A stretch of 61,562 bases of DNA from positions 1 to 61,562 of the IMG/VR virus record IMGVR_UViG_3300012936_005865. One strand, 5' to 3'. Origin of the DNA: a virus. The translations under genes and the position numbers were made by a program. The notes beneath the pieces are model-generated. The model was not told where the DNA came from. It was given only the letters and a program-made list of their open reading frames with translations, and ran no database searches. Shown here one piece after another: positions 45,744-52,792 of this stretch. The first letter of the stretch is position 1, and every line of letters starts with the position of its first letter.

Positions 45744-47666
45744 ATGTCGAAATTTCTAAAAATTATTAAAAAACAGCGAGATCAGAAAAAAGATAAAAAA
45801 TTCAAAGGGACTTTTCTAGAATATCTAGAACTATTAGAAAAAGATCCTAGTATTGCCAAAACAGCTCACAAAAGACTTTATGATGCAATTTCTAGCAAAG
45901 GCTCAAGAACTTTGCCGGATGAAGACCCTAGAAAAAGAAGCATTTTTGGAAATGAAAATGTTCAAGTATATGAATATTTTGACAAAGAATTTTTTGGCAT
46001 GGAAAACGTTATCGAAAAATTAATGAGATTTCTTCGCGGTGCTGCAATGAGAGGAGAGGAATCTAGACAGGTTCTTTTGCTCATGGGCCCTGTCGGTGCC
46101 GGAAAATCAGCATTAACAGAGCATATCAAGGCTGCGGTCGATGGACTTAAGTATTATCATCTGGAAGACGACCCACAGAAAGGAGAGCCGCTTCAACTAG
46201 TTCCAAGAGGATTAAGAAAAGAATTTGAGTCTATGCTAGGTGTCAAAATAGAAGGTGATCTTTCTCCTGTGGCAAGGTGGAAACTTCTGAACGAATACGA
46301 AGGCAAATACGAGAAGTTCAAAGTAATAGAGTCCACTATTTCTCAAAGAGGTCGCAGAGGCATTGCTTCTGTACCTCCAATGGATGCAAATTCGCAAGAT
46401 GTCAGTGTGCTCATCGGGTCAGAAGACATTTCTAAGCTTGACAAATTTTCCGAAGATGATCCTCGAGTTCTTAATTTGACCGGTGCATTTAACATTGGCA
46501 ACCGAGGCATAGTTGAACTTATTGAAGTGTTCAAAAACGAAATAGAATTCTTGCATACGATTATTACAGCAACGCAGGAAAAAAGAGTTCCGTCACCTGG
46601 AAAACACGACATGGTATTTTTTGATGGCGTTATCCTTGCGCATTGCAATGAATCTGAATGGAATCGCTTTAAATCAGAACATACCAATGAAGCGATACTT
46701 GATCGTGTCGTCAAGATCAATGTACCCTACATATTAGAACTAGATCAGGAATGCAAGATCTACAAAAAAATTCTATCTCGTTCCGATTTTGACGCTCACA
46801 TTGCTCCTCATACCATTAAGGTTGCATCAATGTTTTCTGTAATGTCTAGACTAAAGCAATCTAATAAGTGTGATCTCTTGACAAAAATGAAAATTTATAA
46901 CGGCGAAGAAGTGATTGAAAAAGGCCGTGTTAAGAAAATTGACATCAAAGACCTTCGGGAAGAAGCTCGTGATGAAGGCATGAAAGGAATATCGACTAGG
47001 TTCATCTCAAAGGCGATTGATCATGCTCTTACTGATACATCAAAAAAATGCGTTACTCCGATTGGTGTTATGAAGTCTCTTACAAAAATGGTAAAAGAAC
47101 AAATTGTTGATAATGATTTCAGAGAACGATGTTTGGAAATTATTCAGCATTCTGTCCGAGAAGAATATCTCAAGATCCTAGAAACAGAAATTGCTAAGGC
47201 TTTTATTACAGCCTACGAAGAACAAGCCCAGAGTCTGTTCGACACATATCTTGATAACGCAGAGGCGTACACTACAAAACAAAAGATTCGAGATCAAATC
47301 ACTGGAGAAGAAAGATCTGCAGATGAAAAATTCATGAAATCTATCGAGGAAGTCATTGGAATCACAGGTTCGTCTAGGCAAGGATTTCGTTCAGATGTGA
47401 CAGCCTATATGTTTGCCAAGCTGCGACATGGAGAAAAAGTAGATTATACGTCTTACGAACCTCTGAAAGAAGCTATCGAGGCATATCTGATTAATTCAGT
47501 CAAAGATATGGCTCGAATCGTTACTAAATCTAAGTCCAGGGACGACGATCAGAAAAAGAAACATAACGACATGGTACAGACTTTGATAGAAGAGTATGGA
47601 TACAATGAAGACTCTGCAGAAGAAATCCTGACTTATGCATCAAACAATCTGTGGAGAGATAGTTAG
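45744..47666 (+). CDS. PrkA/YeaG-like AAA+ kinase or protease, 640 aa
   Basis: ATG 45744 has an aggagcaaatt site; the longer frame from 45708 overlaps spoVR. Walker A Gly-Pro-Val-Gly-Ala-Gly-Lys-Ser at about residues 115-122 and a PrkA-type middle (SSISQRGRRG-like, Asn-Ile-Gly-Asn-Arg-Gly, Phe-Phe-Asp-Gly-Val-Ile, Asn-Glu-Ser-Glu-Trp) follow. Length equals E. coli YeaG (about 644), so it is complete. PrkA has been described as a Ser/Thr kinase and more recently as an AAA+ protease-like enzyme. Its partners YeaH and SpoVR lie directly upstream. Confidence 0.88.
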   Translation: MSKFLKIIKKQRDQKKDKKFKGTFLEYLELLEKDPSIAKTAHKRLYDAISSKGSRTLPDEDPRKRSIFGNENVQVYEYFDKEFFGMENVIEKLMRFLRGAAMRGEESRQVLLLMGPVGAGKSALTEHIKAAVDGLKYYHLEDDPQKGEPLQLVPRGLRKEFESMLGVKIEGDLSPVARWKLLNEYEGKYEKFKVIESTISQRGRRGIASVPPMDANSQDVSVLIGSEDISKLDKFSEDDPRVLNLTGAFNIGNRGIVELIEVFKNEIEFLHTIITATQEKRVPSPGKHDMVFFDGVILAHCNESEWNRFKSEHTNEAILDRVVKINVPYILELDQECKIYKKILSRSDFDAHIAPHTIKVASMFSVMSRLKQSNKCDLLTKMKIYNGEEVIEKGRVKKIDIKDLREEARDEGMKGISTRFISKAIDHALTDTSKKCVTPIGVMKSLTKMVKEQIVDNDFRERCLEIIQHSVREEYLKILETEIAKAFITAYEEQAQSLFDTYLDNAEAYTTKQKIRDQITGEERSADEKFMKSIEEVIGITGSSRQGFRSDVTAYMFAKLRHGEKVDYTSYEPLKEAIEAYLINSVKDMARIVTKSKSRDDDQKKKHNDMVQTLIEEYGYNEDSAEEILTYASNNLWRDS

Positions 47667-47917
47667 CCTAATTTTTTGATCATATCTAATTTTTTAGCTC
47701 GAGTCATTTTTTTGATTCGGGCTTCTTTTTTACCTGCCTGTGATCTATTTTCGACTTCTATATTCCATACCATTTTTACAGGCCGACGTGATCTAGTATA
47801 TTTTGCCGATCGTGAACCATAGTTGTGTTCCAGTAATCTTCTGTCTAGATCGGTAGTGATTCCAGTATAAAGAGTTCCATCGGCGCACTCAACTATGTAT
47901 ACAAACCATTTATTCAT
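47663..47917 (-). CDS. GIY-YIG endonuclease-like protein (UPF0213), 84 aa
   Basis: Phe-Val-Tyr-Ile-Val-Glu-Cys-Ala-Asp-Gly-Thr-Leu-Tyr-Thr-Gly-Ile contains the GIY-YIG start, with Arg in Leu-Asp-Arg-Arg and His in Leu-Glu-His-Asn. The single-domain size is that of the YhbQ family. It may cut nucleic acid, as a homing-type or repair nuclease. It is inverted and overlaps the prkA stop by 4 bp, so it looks like a small independent insertion between operons. Confidence 0.83.
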   Translation of the reverse strand: MNKWFVYIVECADGTLYTGITTDLDRRLLEHNYGSRSAKYTRSRRPVKMVWNIEVENRSQAGKKEARIKKMTRAKKLDMIKKLG

Positions 47918-47948
47918 GTAATAATTTATCCATTCAATGGAGGTTATA

Positions 47949-48110
47949 GTGATTAATATTAATATAGGAATGCCAGAATTTTTGTTAATTTTTTCTTTGG
48001 GAATGTATCAAAATTCCCAAACTATAGCAATTACCGCTTTTTGTCTTGCGGTTTTTGCCTCGGTCTGCAAATTTGCAATGACTCAAAAAGATTCTATAGA
48101 TGAGCAATGA
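47949..48110 (+). CDS. small membrane protein, 53 aa
   Basis: GTG 47949 behind a tggaggttat site. A hydrophobic segment covers about residues 26-42 (AITAFCLAVFASVCKF), with a second short one near 11-20. It stops in an ATGA with the GroEL-like gene, so the two are coupled. The link could be functional, but no family is known. Confidence 0.58.
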   Translation: MININIGMPEFLLIFSLGMYQNSQTIAITAFCLAVFASVCKFAMTQKDSIDEQ

Positions 48111-49297
48111 AATATATATTTTCAAAAGATGTTGACAAAAATTATGTAACAAAAATTCTTTCCAGAGCAAGATTACTCTGGAAAAAAGATACTCTATTAA
48201 AAAATAAAATAATAGGTCCGGCATCTGTATACAGAATGATTTTCGAAGATAACCCAAGAGGAAAAGATAAATTAATTAAGGACATATTATTAGACGCTCT
48301 TGTTTCTTGTGAAAGCCAGGTACCAGGTTCTATTACATATTTTGCAGATGATTTGCCAAATATGAACGAAGTAAAAACTCACGGCCGGATGGGAACTAGT
48401 CAGATAAGAAAAGAAATTTTATCTATTCCTGTTGGCGATTTGTCTAAGGAAATATACAAAAACGTTTGTAATTTAATGGGTCCGGAAACTAAGATAGTAG
48501 TAAAGAAAAATCCAAGACCAAAAACAATAATAGAATTATCGTCTGGATTCAAAATACCGATCGGTATAGAACCGCTATTTTTCAAAAATATACCCGAAGA
48601 ATCTATAGATATATCAGACGTTGAAATTATATTAATAGAAGGTTCACCTGATAGTATAGGTGAGATTAACTATATACTAGAAAGATCGCATAATGATAAT
48701 GTCAACATCCTGTTGATTTGTAGGTCCTTTTCGGAAGAAATAATTGCCACACTTTCCACGAACTGGATGAGAAATTCTCTACGAATTATTCCTGCAGTTT
48801 ATGGGAATAACATCGATAGTGTTAATTTACCTCCAGACATCTGTGAGATTACCGGAGTGTTTCCTATTACGCCAAAATTTGGTGATTCTATTTCTGTTGC
48901 AATATGTAAAAAAGAAAAATATGGATATGCAAAAAGTATCAACATAAATGATTTTACATGCACAATTCAATCTAATAAAAACGTTGATGCGTACCGGGCT
49001 GATCTTTCTCAGAGAATGGAAAAAGAATTAGATAAAGAAAAGCAAAAAATACTTTCTGATAGAATATCGTCTCTTTCTTCTGAATTAATTACTGTTCTGG
49101 TTCCTGAAAAAGAAATCGTAGTGTTTGAGGAAATTGATGCGATGTTTAAAATTCATACTCAGTTTTCCAAATCTGGTTTTATAGAATTCAATAACAAAAA
49201 AATACCTATGTCGATATGGAAATGTGCAGCAGAGCATAAGATGCTCTATTACAACTTAATAGATTCTATAGGGGGAGTTCTTTTGATTGATGATTAA
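48107..49297 (+). CDS. truncated, divergent GroEL-like protein, 396 aa
   Basis: Residues 110-345 follow GroEL intermediate and apical domains in order: Asp-Leu-Ser-Lys-Glu-Ile-Tyr; Gly-Ile-Glu-Pro-Leu-Phe-Phe (GroEL YLSPYF); Val-Glu-Ile-Ile-Leu-Ile-Glu-Gly (FILLADKK); Asn-Ile-Leu-Leu-Ile (PLLIIAED); Glu-Ile-Ile-Ala-Thr-Leu-Ser-Thr-Asn-Trp-Met-Arg (EALATLVVNTMR); Tyr-Gly-Tyr-Ala-Lys-Ser-Ile-Asn-Ile-Asn (LGQAKRVVINKD); and Lys-Glu-Lys-Gln-Lys-Ile-Leu (DREKLQERVAKL). The equatorial ATP site (DGTTT, GGG) is missing. It may be a substrate-binding scaffold without ATPase activity, or pair with host GroEL. Homology is by pattern, not a search. Confidence 0.7.
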   Translation: MKYIFSKDVDKNYVTKILSRARLLWKKDTLLKNKIIGPASVYRMIFEDNPRGKDKLIKDILLDALVSCESQVPGSITYFADDLPNMNEVKTHGRMGTSQIRKEILSIPVGDLSKEIYKNVCNLMGPETKIVVKKNPRPKTIIELSSGFKIPIGIEPLFFKNIPEESIDISDVEIILIEGSPDSIGEINYILERSHNDNVNILLICRSFSEEIIATLSTNWMRNSLRIIPAVYGNNIDSVNLPPDICEITGVFPITPKFGDSISVAICKKEKYGYAKSININDFTCTIQSNKNVDAYRADLSQRMEKELDKEKQKILSDRISSLSSELITVLVPEKEIVVFEEIDAMFKIHTQFSKSGFIEFNNKKIPMSIWKCAAEHKMLYYNLIDSIGGVLLIDD

Positions 49298-49619
49298 AAA
49301 ATTATATGACTATATACAAACTAAAATTTTATCATTATTATGGCCAAAGAGATACTTAATAACTACAGGAGATCATAACGTGCAAAATTTATTGACTACA
49401 TATCTGGACATTACAAATTTAATGAAAGAAAAAGTAATATCCGAAATTGTTCAGGCGGTTTCGTCCGGAGATTTAGATATTACGATCGATCAGAGAAATA
49501 AATTAATGGCTGTAATTTCTGCCATTTTAACAGACACTGCAGCTACAGGATATGAAACTTTACAAATTGTTGCAAAAGAAGAATTAAAGACTGTGACTAC
49601 GAAAAAGAAAAAGAAATAA
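49290..49619 (+). CDS. hypothetical helical protein, 109 aa
   Basis: ATG 49290 overlaps the GroEL-like stop; a gggggag site is about 12 nt upstream. The product is helical with a basic C-terminus ending Lys-Lys-Lys-Lys-Lys. Asp-Leu-Asp-Ile-Thr-Ile-Asp-Gln-Arg appears mid-protein. It shows no GroES fold, so it is not an obvious co-chaperonin. It starts a run of coupled small genes to 50504. Confidence 0.6.
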   Translation: MIKKLYDYIQTKILSLLWPKRYLITTGDHNVQNLLTTYLDITNLMKEKVISEIVQAVSSGDLDITIDQRNKLMAVISAILTDTAATGYETLQIVAKEELKTVTTKKKKK

Positions 49620-50077
49620 TGGAAGGAATCAAACACATAATTGAATGCCATTGTGTTTTGCCGCAATATAAAAATGTAACAAAGCCTGTTTATCATAAAT
49701 TTATTGTTTTTTCCATAATAGACGATTCAAAAACAATAATTCCAAAACATGCAAGTTGTAACAATTGCGGTGTTATACATAACGTTTATGATGTTTGTAA
49801 ATCAGAAATTTTGCCTGGGAAAGAACTTGGTGCCGTTATGCAGATTGACGACTGCAAACTCATGCTTCCAAATACCGTTGTTAACGTTCTAGAAAACTAC
49901 AATAGGTCTATAGAAGATTACGAACATGTATTGTTTATTTTACAGAACAAAAAATGGGGAAGTCATGTTGTAGTAAACAGAGAAGAAGAAGACGGCGTCG
50001 TATCCGGAAAAATATTAAAAATATCAGGGCCTGGACAATATAGAATAGAGCCATTTTCTCTATCGAGGACAATATGA
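49619..50077 (+). CDS. hypothetical zinc-ribbon-like protein, 152 aa
   Basis: Overlaps the preceding stop by one base (TAATG). Cys-His-Cys near residue 9, then Ala-Ser-Cys-Asn-Asn-Cys-Gly-Val-Ile-His and Asp-Val-Cys, look like zinc-ribbon ligands. Similar small CxxCG-containing proteins occur in marine T4-like phages. Possibly a structural or nucleic-acid-contact protein. Confidence 0.62.
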   Translation: MEGIKHIIECHCVLPQYKNVTKPVYHKFIVFSIIDDSKTIIPKHASCNNCGVIHNVYDVCKSEILPGKELGAVMQIDDCKLMLPNTVVNVLENYNRSIEDYEHVLFILQNKKWGSHVVVNREEEDGVVSGKILKISGPGQYRIEPFSLSRTI

Positions 50078-50307
50078 AAGTTTTTGGAAAATCAAGTGAA
50101 GAACAAACAATAGAAGAGAGAGCAAAAGCAAGAGAAATATGCCAGGTCATATTAGATTATGGCGTAAATCAAAATCAAATAAACCACATAATATATCTTT
50201 TGGCGTTAGAACTAGAAGATAACAAATTAATGCAAGAAATAACACAGATAATAAAAAACAACAAAGAGGACGAAAGTTCAAAAATACTAACAGGAGAAAC
50301 AAAATGA
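50074..50307 (+). CDS. small charged protein, 77 aa
   Basis: Starts in an ATGA overlap. Helical, Glu/Lys-rich (SEEQTIEERAKAREICQVILDYG, then QINHIIYLLALELE), likely a dimerising helix. It ends with an ATGA overlap to the next gene. Function unknown. Confidence 0.58.
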   Translation: MKVFGKSSEEQTIEERAKAREICQVILDYGVNQNQINHIIYLLALELEDNKLMQEITQIIKNNKEDESSKILTGETK

Positions 50308-50504
50308 GCAATCAAGTTCAAGATAAATGGTCCGAAATTAAAACTCTTATCGAGTCAATTGAGTTGGATGTCCACAAAAATGCTGGAGGAAATGCTTCTG
50401 CGGGTGTTCGAGCTCGAAAGGGTTTGCGTCTGTTGAAAAATTACGCTTCGGATTTAGTAAAAATGACCATTGACCTAGATAAAGAAAGAAAAAACACAAA
50501 ATAG
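50304..50504 (+). CDS. small helical protein, 66 aa
   Basis: Last gene of the coupled group from 48107. Contains an Asn-Ala-Gly-Gly-Asn-Ala-Ser-Ala-Gly-Val-Arg-Ala-Arg-Lys-Gly-Leu-Arg motif, a basic loop that resembles a histone H1-like or DNA-binding turn, and a Lys-rich end. Closed by a bidirectional terminator. Role unproven. Confidence 0.6.
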   Translation: MSNQVQDKWSEIKTLIESIELDVHKNAGGNASAGVRARKGLRLLKNYASDLVKMTIDLDKERKNTK

Positions 50505-50524
50505 TTTTTAATAATCTAGCATTT

Positions 50525-50557
50525 AAAAGGGAGATTATTATCTCCCTTTTGTTTTTA
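50525..50557. terminator. bidirectional terminator
   Basis: AAAAGGGAGAT (50525-50535) pairs with ATCTCCCTTTT (50540-50550) across a TATT loop, followed by GTTTTT on the plus strand and preceded by AAAT on the minus side. Located between convergent genes ending at 50504 and 50567, it can stop both. Confidence 0.82.
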
Positions 50558-50566
50558 GAATGATAT

Positions 50567-50803
50567 TTATAGATGACCGTACAATTGCTTTAATTTGCTC
50601 AAGGCAGACTTTTCTATTTGACATATGCGCATTCTAGTTAATCCGAATAAATCACCTATCTCCTGCAGAGTTCTGCTTCCTTCTTTGGCAGCTATTAGCA
50701 CACAATTATTTTTGCTCTTGCAATTTATCCAATATTTACAGGATGATTTTTTACAAGAAGATTTGAATTCCAGATGGGCATTATAACATGTTTTGTTTTT
50801 CAC
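50567..50803 (-). CDS. sigma region-4-like regulator with Cys-rich N-terminus, 78 aa
   Basis: I start at GTG 50803, 5 nt after a GGAGGTGA site; ATGs further up at 50815-50842 would contain that site. N-terminal Cys/His pattern (Cys-Tyr-Asn-Ala-His, Cys-Lys-Lys-Ser-Ser-Cys-Lys-Tyr-Trp, Asn-Cys-Val) is like a small zinc module. The C-terminus, Thr-Leu-Gln-Glu-Ile-Gly-Asp-Leu-Phe-Gly-Leu-Thr-Arg-Met-Arg-Ile-Cys-Gln-Ile-Glu, is a sigma-70 region-4 helix-turn-helix. Lacking region 2, it cannot be a full sigma factor. It may redirect host RNA polymerase to the phage promoters or act as an anti-sigma-like adaptor. Confidence 0.8.
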   Translation of the reverse strand: MKNKTCYNAHLEFKSSCKKSSCKYWINCKSKNNCVLIAAKEGSRTLQEIGDLFGLTRMRICQIEKSALSKLKQLYGHL

Positions 50804-50851
50804 AATCACCTCCATACTTGATATCATAATACATGAAATCAATTTTTACAA
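50799..50851. promoter_or_regulatory. divergent promoters of the sigma-4-like gene and phoH
   Basis: Minus strand: TTGTAA at 50851-50846 and TATGAT at 50828-50823, 17 bp apart, drives the sigma-4-like gene. Plus strand: TTCACA at 50799-50804 and TATCAT at 50822-50827, also 17 bp, could drive phoH. The two -10 elements overlap almost completely. Confidence 0.55.
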
Positions 50852-50860
50852 GGAAATAAA

Positions 50861-52186
50861 ATGAGTAGAAAAATTTTCGTCGTTGACACCAGCGTCATGC
50901 TCTATGATAAAAAAGCCATTAAAAACTTTTCTGGTAATGACATTGCATTACCGTTGTGTATCCTAGAAGAACTAGATAAGTTTAAAGATAGACCAGGATT
51001 ACTAGGAGATTCCGCTAGATATGTAAATAGGTTTCTTGATCAAATGAGAGACGCGGAAAAGGATCCTGGCGGATGGAGATTATATAGCGAAAAAGACATG
51101 CGTTATCGATTTGTTACAAAAAAACTAGAAGCATGGATACCAGATGGGCTAGATTCTACTTACAACGACAACCAGATTATTGCTTGCGCAAAATATCTTC
51201 AGGAAATTCATAAAGATGTATGCGTAATAGTGATTACAAAAGATATCAACCTTAGGGTCAAGTGTGATGCTTGTGGTGTTGTTGCAGAAGACTATTTTGC
51301 TGATCATATTGAAGAAGAGGCTACGAACCTTTCTGGATATGTCAAGGTCGATTTAGAATCAGAAGAAATAGATAAATTTTTTGAAGACGGATCCATAGAA
51401 TACAAAGATCCCTTGCCGGAAAACACTTTTGTGATTGGAAAATGCGATTCAAAATCTTTGCTAGGAAAAAATATAGGAGGAAGAATAACCACATTAAATT
51501 ACAAACTCGATGGTAAGGTTTCTGTCACTCCTAGAAATTCAGAACAAAAATTTGCAATTGAAGCTTTATTAGATCCGCACATTCCTTTGGTTACTCTTAC
51601 TGGATTGGCTGGATCCGGAAAGACTTTTTTGGCCCTTATGGCAGGCTTATCCGGATTGCAATCACAGTTTCCTTTCAGTCAAGATTCTCTTACTGAAGAA
51701 TTAAAAATTGGATATGACAGGCTTGTTATAACCAGGACTCTTCAGCCTGTAGGCAGAGACTTAGGGTATCTGCCTGGATCGATGGAGGATAAGATGCAGC
51801 CATGGCTAATGCCTATCTTAGATAACGTCAGACACGCTTTTAAGGACGTTTCAAGATTCAAAGACATGATCACTCAAGGCGAGATCGAAGTCGCGCCTAT
51901 ACCATATATACGAGGCCGTACGTTCAATAATTGTTTTGTCATTGTGGATGAAGCGCAAAACGCAACTATCCATGAGTTAAAAACAATTATTACTAGAATG
52001 GGGACTGGCTCAAAAATAGTTCTTCTCGGTGACATAGACCAGATTGATACACCGTATATAGACCGACAATCAAGTGGTTTGAGTATAGTTATAGATAAGT
52101 TTCAAAAATCATCATTGGCAGCTCACGTAAACTTATCTAAAGGTCAAAGATCTGGATTGGCTACTGAGGCTGGCCTTATTCTATAA
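50861..52186 (+). CDS. phoH: PIN-PhoH (YlaK-like) ATPase, 441 aa
   Basis: N-terminal PIN-like nuclease domain (about residues 1-150) with Asp9 (Phe-Val-Val-Asp-Thr-Ser), Glu and Asp positions. The C-terminal PhoH ATPase has Gly-Leu-Ala-Gly-Ser-Gly-Lys-Thr (Walker A, about residue 250), Asp-Glu-Ala-Gln-Asn (Walker B), and Gly-Asp-Ile-Asp-Gln-Ile-Asp. This two-domain form (YlaK/PhoH2) is common in bacteria; marine phages usually have the short form. RNA helicase/nuclease activity is known for PhoH2. Site: aaggaaata. Confidence 0.88.
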   Translation: MSRKIFVVDTSVMLYDKKAIKNFSGNDIALPLCILEELDKFKDRPGLLGDSARYVNRFLDQMRDAEKDPGGWRLYSEKDMRYRFVTKKLEAWIPDGLDSTYNDNQIIACAKYLQEIHKDVCVIVITKDINLRVKCDACGVVAEDYFADHIEEEATNLSGYVKVDLESEEIDKFFEDGSIEYKDPLPENTFVIGKCDSKSLLGKNIGGRITTLNYKLDGKVSVTPRNSEQKFAIEALLDPHIPLVTLTGLAGSGKTFLALMAGLSGLQSQFPFSQDSLTEELKIGYDRLVITRTLQPVGRDLGYLPGSMEDKMQPWLMPILDNVRHAFKDVSRFKDMITQGEIEVAPIPYIRGRTFNNCFVIVDEAQNATIHELKTIITRMGTGSKIVLLGDIDQIDTPYIDRQSSGLSIVIDKFQKSSLAAHVNLSKGQRSGLATEAGLIL

Positions 52187-52196
52187 CGGAGGCACC

Positions 52197-52532
52197 ATGT
52201 CGAGCACTACATTTAAGAATTTTGATAAGCAAAGATTTAGAAAAACATACCCCACTAGAAGACGAAGACCGGTAACAGCCCTGATATCTGATTCCAATTT
52301 TACTTTGGAATCCACTAGCTTAGGTTTTACAGAATCTTCCGGGGTGACTTCCGCCACCTATAATTTTACAAAGTCGTACGTTAATTCGCCTACTGTAACC
52401 TATGGTGTGCACTCAACAAACGGTGATATGGTCGTTGTTAGAATATCAAGTATCAGCACAACTTCTGTAACGATAGAAGTTTCGGCTCCATTTGATGGGA
52501 CAGTTGATCTACAAATCCTGGAGGTTCAGTAA
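52197..52532 (+). CDS. virion-structure-like protein, 111 aa
   Basis: Site cggaggcacc. The first 25 residues are basic (KNFDKQRFRKTYPTRRRR); the rest is Ser/Thr-rich and beta-like (FTLESTSLGF, TSVTIEVSAPFDG). It looks like a small beta-sandwich tail or fibre accessory protein, and the gene overlaps the next by one base (TAATG). Leads the fibre operon. Confidence 0.6.
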   Translation: MSSTTFKNFDKQRFRKTYPTRRRRPVTALISDSNFTLESTSLGFTESSGVTSATYNFTKSYVNSPTVTYGVHSTNGDMVVVRISSISTTSVTIEVSAPFDGTVDLQILEVQ

Positions 52533-52783
52533 TGCCTAGCAACATCATAGAAGAGGGAGTTGTTGCTTTTACTTTAGAGTCTCAAAAGACTGTAACACTA
52601 CAACAGTTTCCATTACCTACCGGGTACAAAATAACCTTTATTGCGCAATCCTCTGGTGAATCATCTGTTGTTGGTCTTGCAAACCTTCAGGTTTCCGGAA
52701 AAGTAACTGGAGCTACCCTTGTTATTAATACATCATCTCCATTCACGGGCAATATATATTACTATGTAAGTTCCATTAGTTAG
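52532..52783 (+). CDS. small beta-rich structural protein, 83 aa
   Basis: Starts in a TAATG with the gene before. Ser/Thr/Val-rich beta pattern (TLVINTSSPFTGNIYYYVSS) shared in style with the 111-aa neighbour, whose end SVTIEVSAPFDG is similar. Probably a fibre- or tail-associated protein. Confidence 0.58.
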   Translation: MPSNIIEEGVVAFTLESQKTVTLQQFPLPTGYKITFIAQSSGESSVVGLANLQVSGKVTGATLVINTSSPFTGNIYYYVSSIS

Positions 52784-52792
52784 GAGTTAAAA

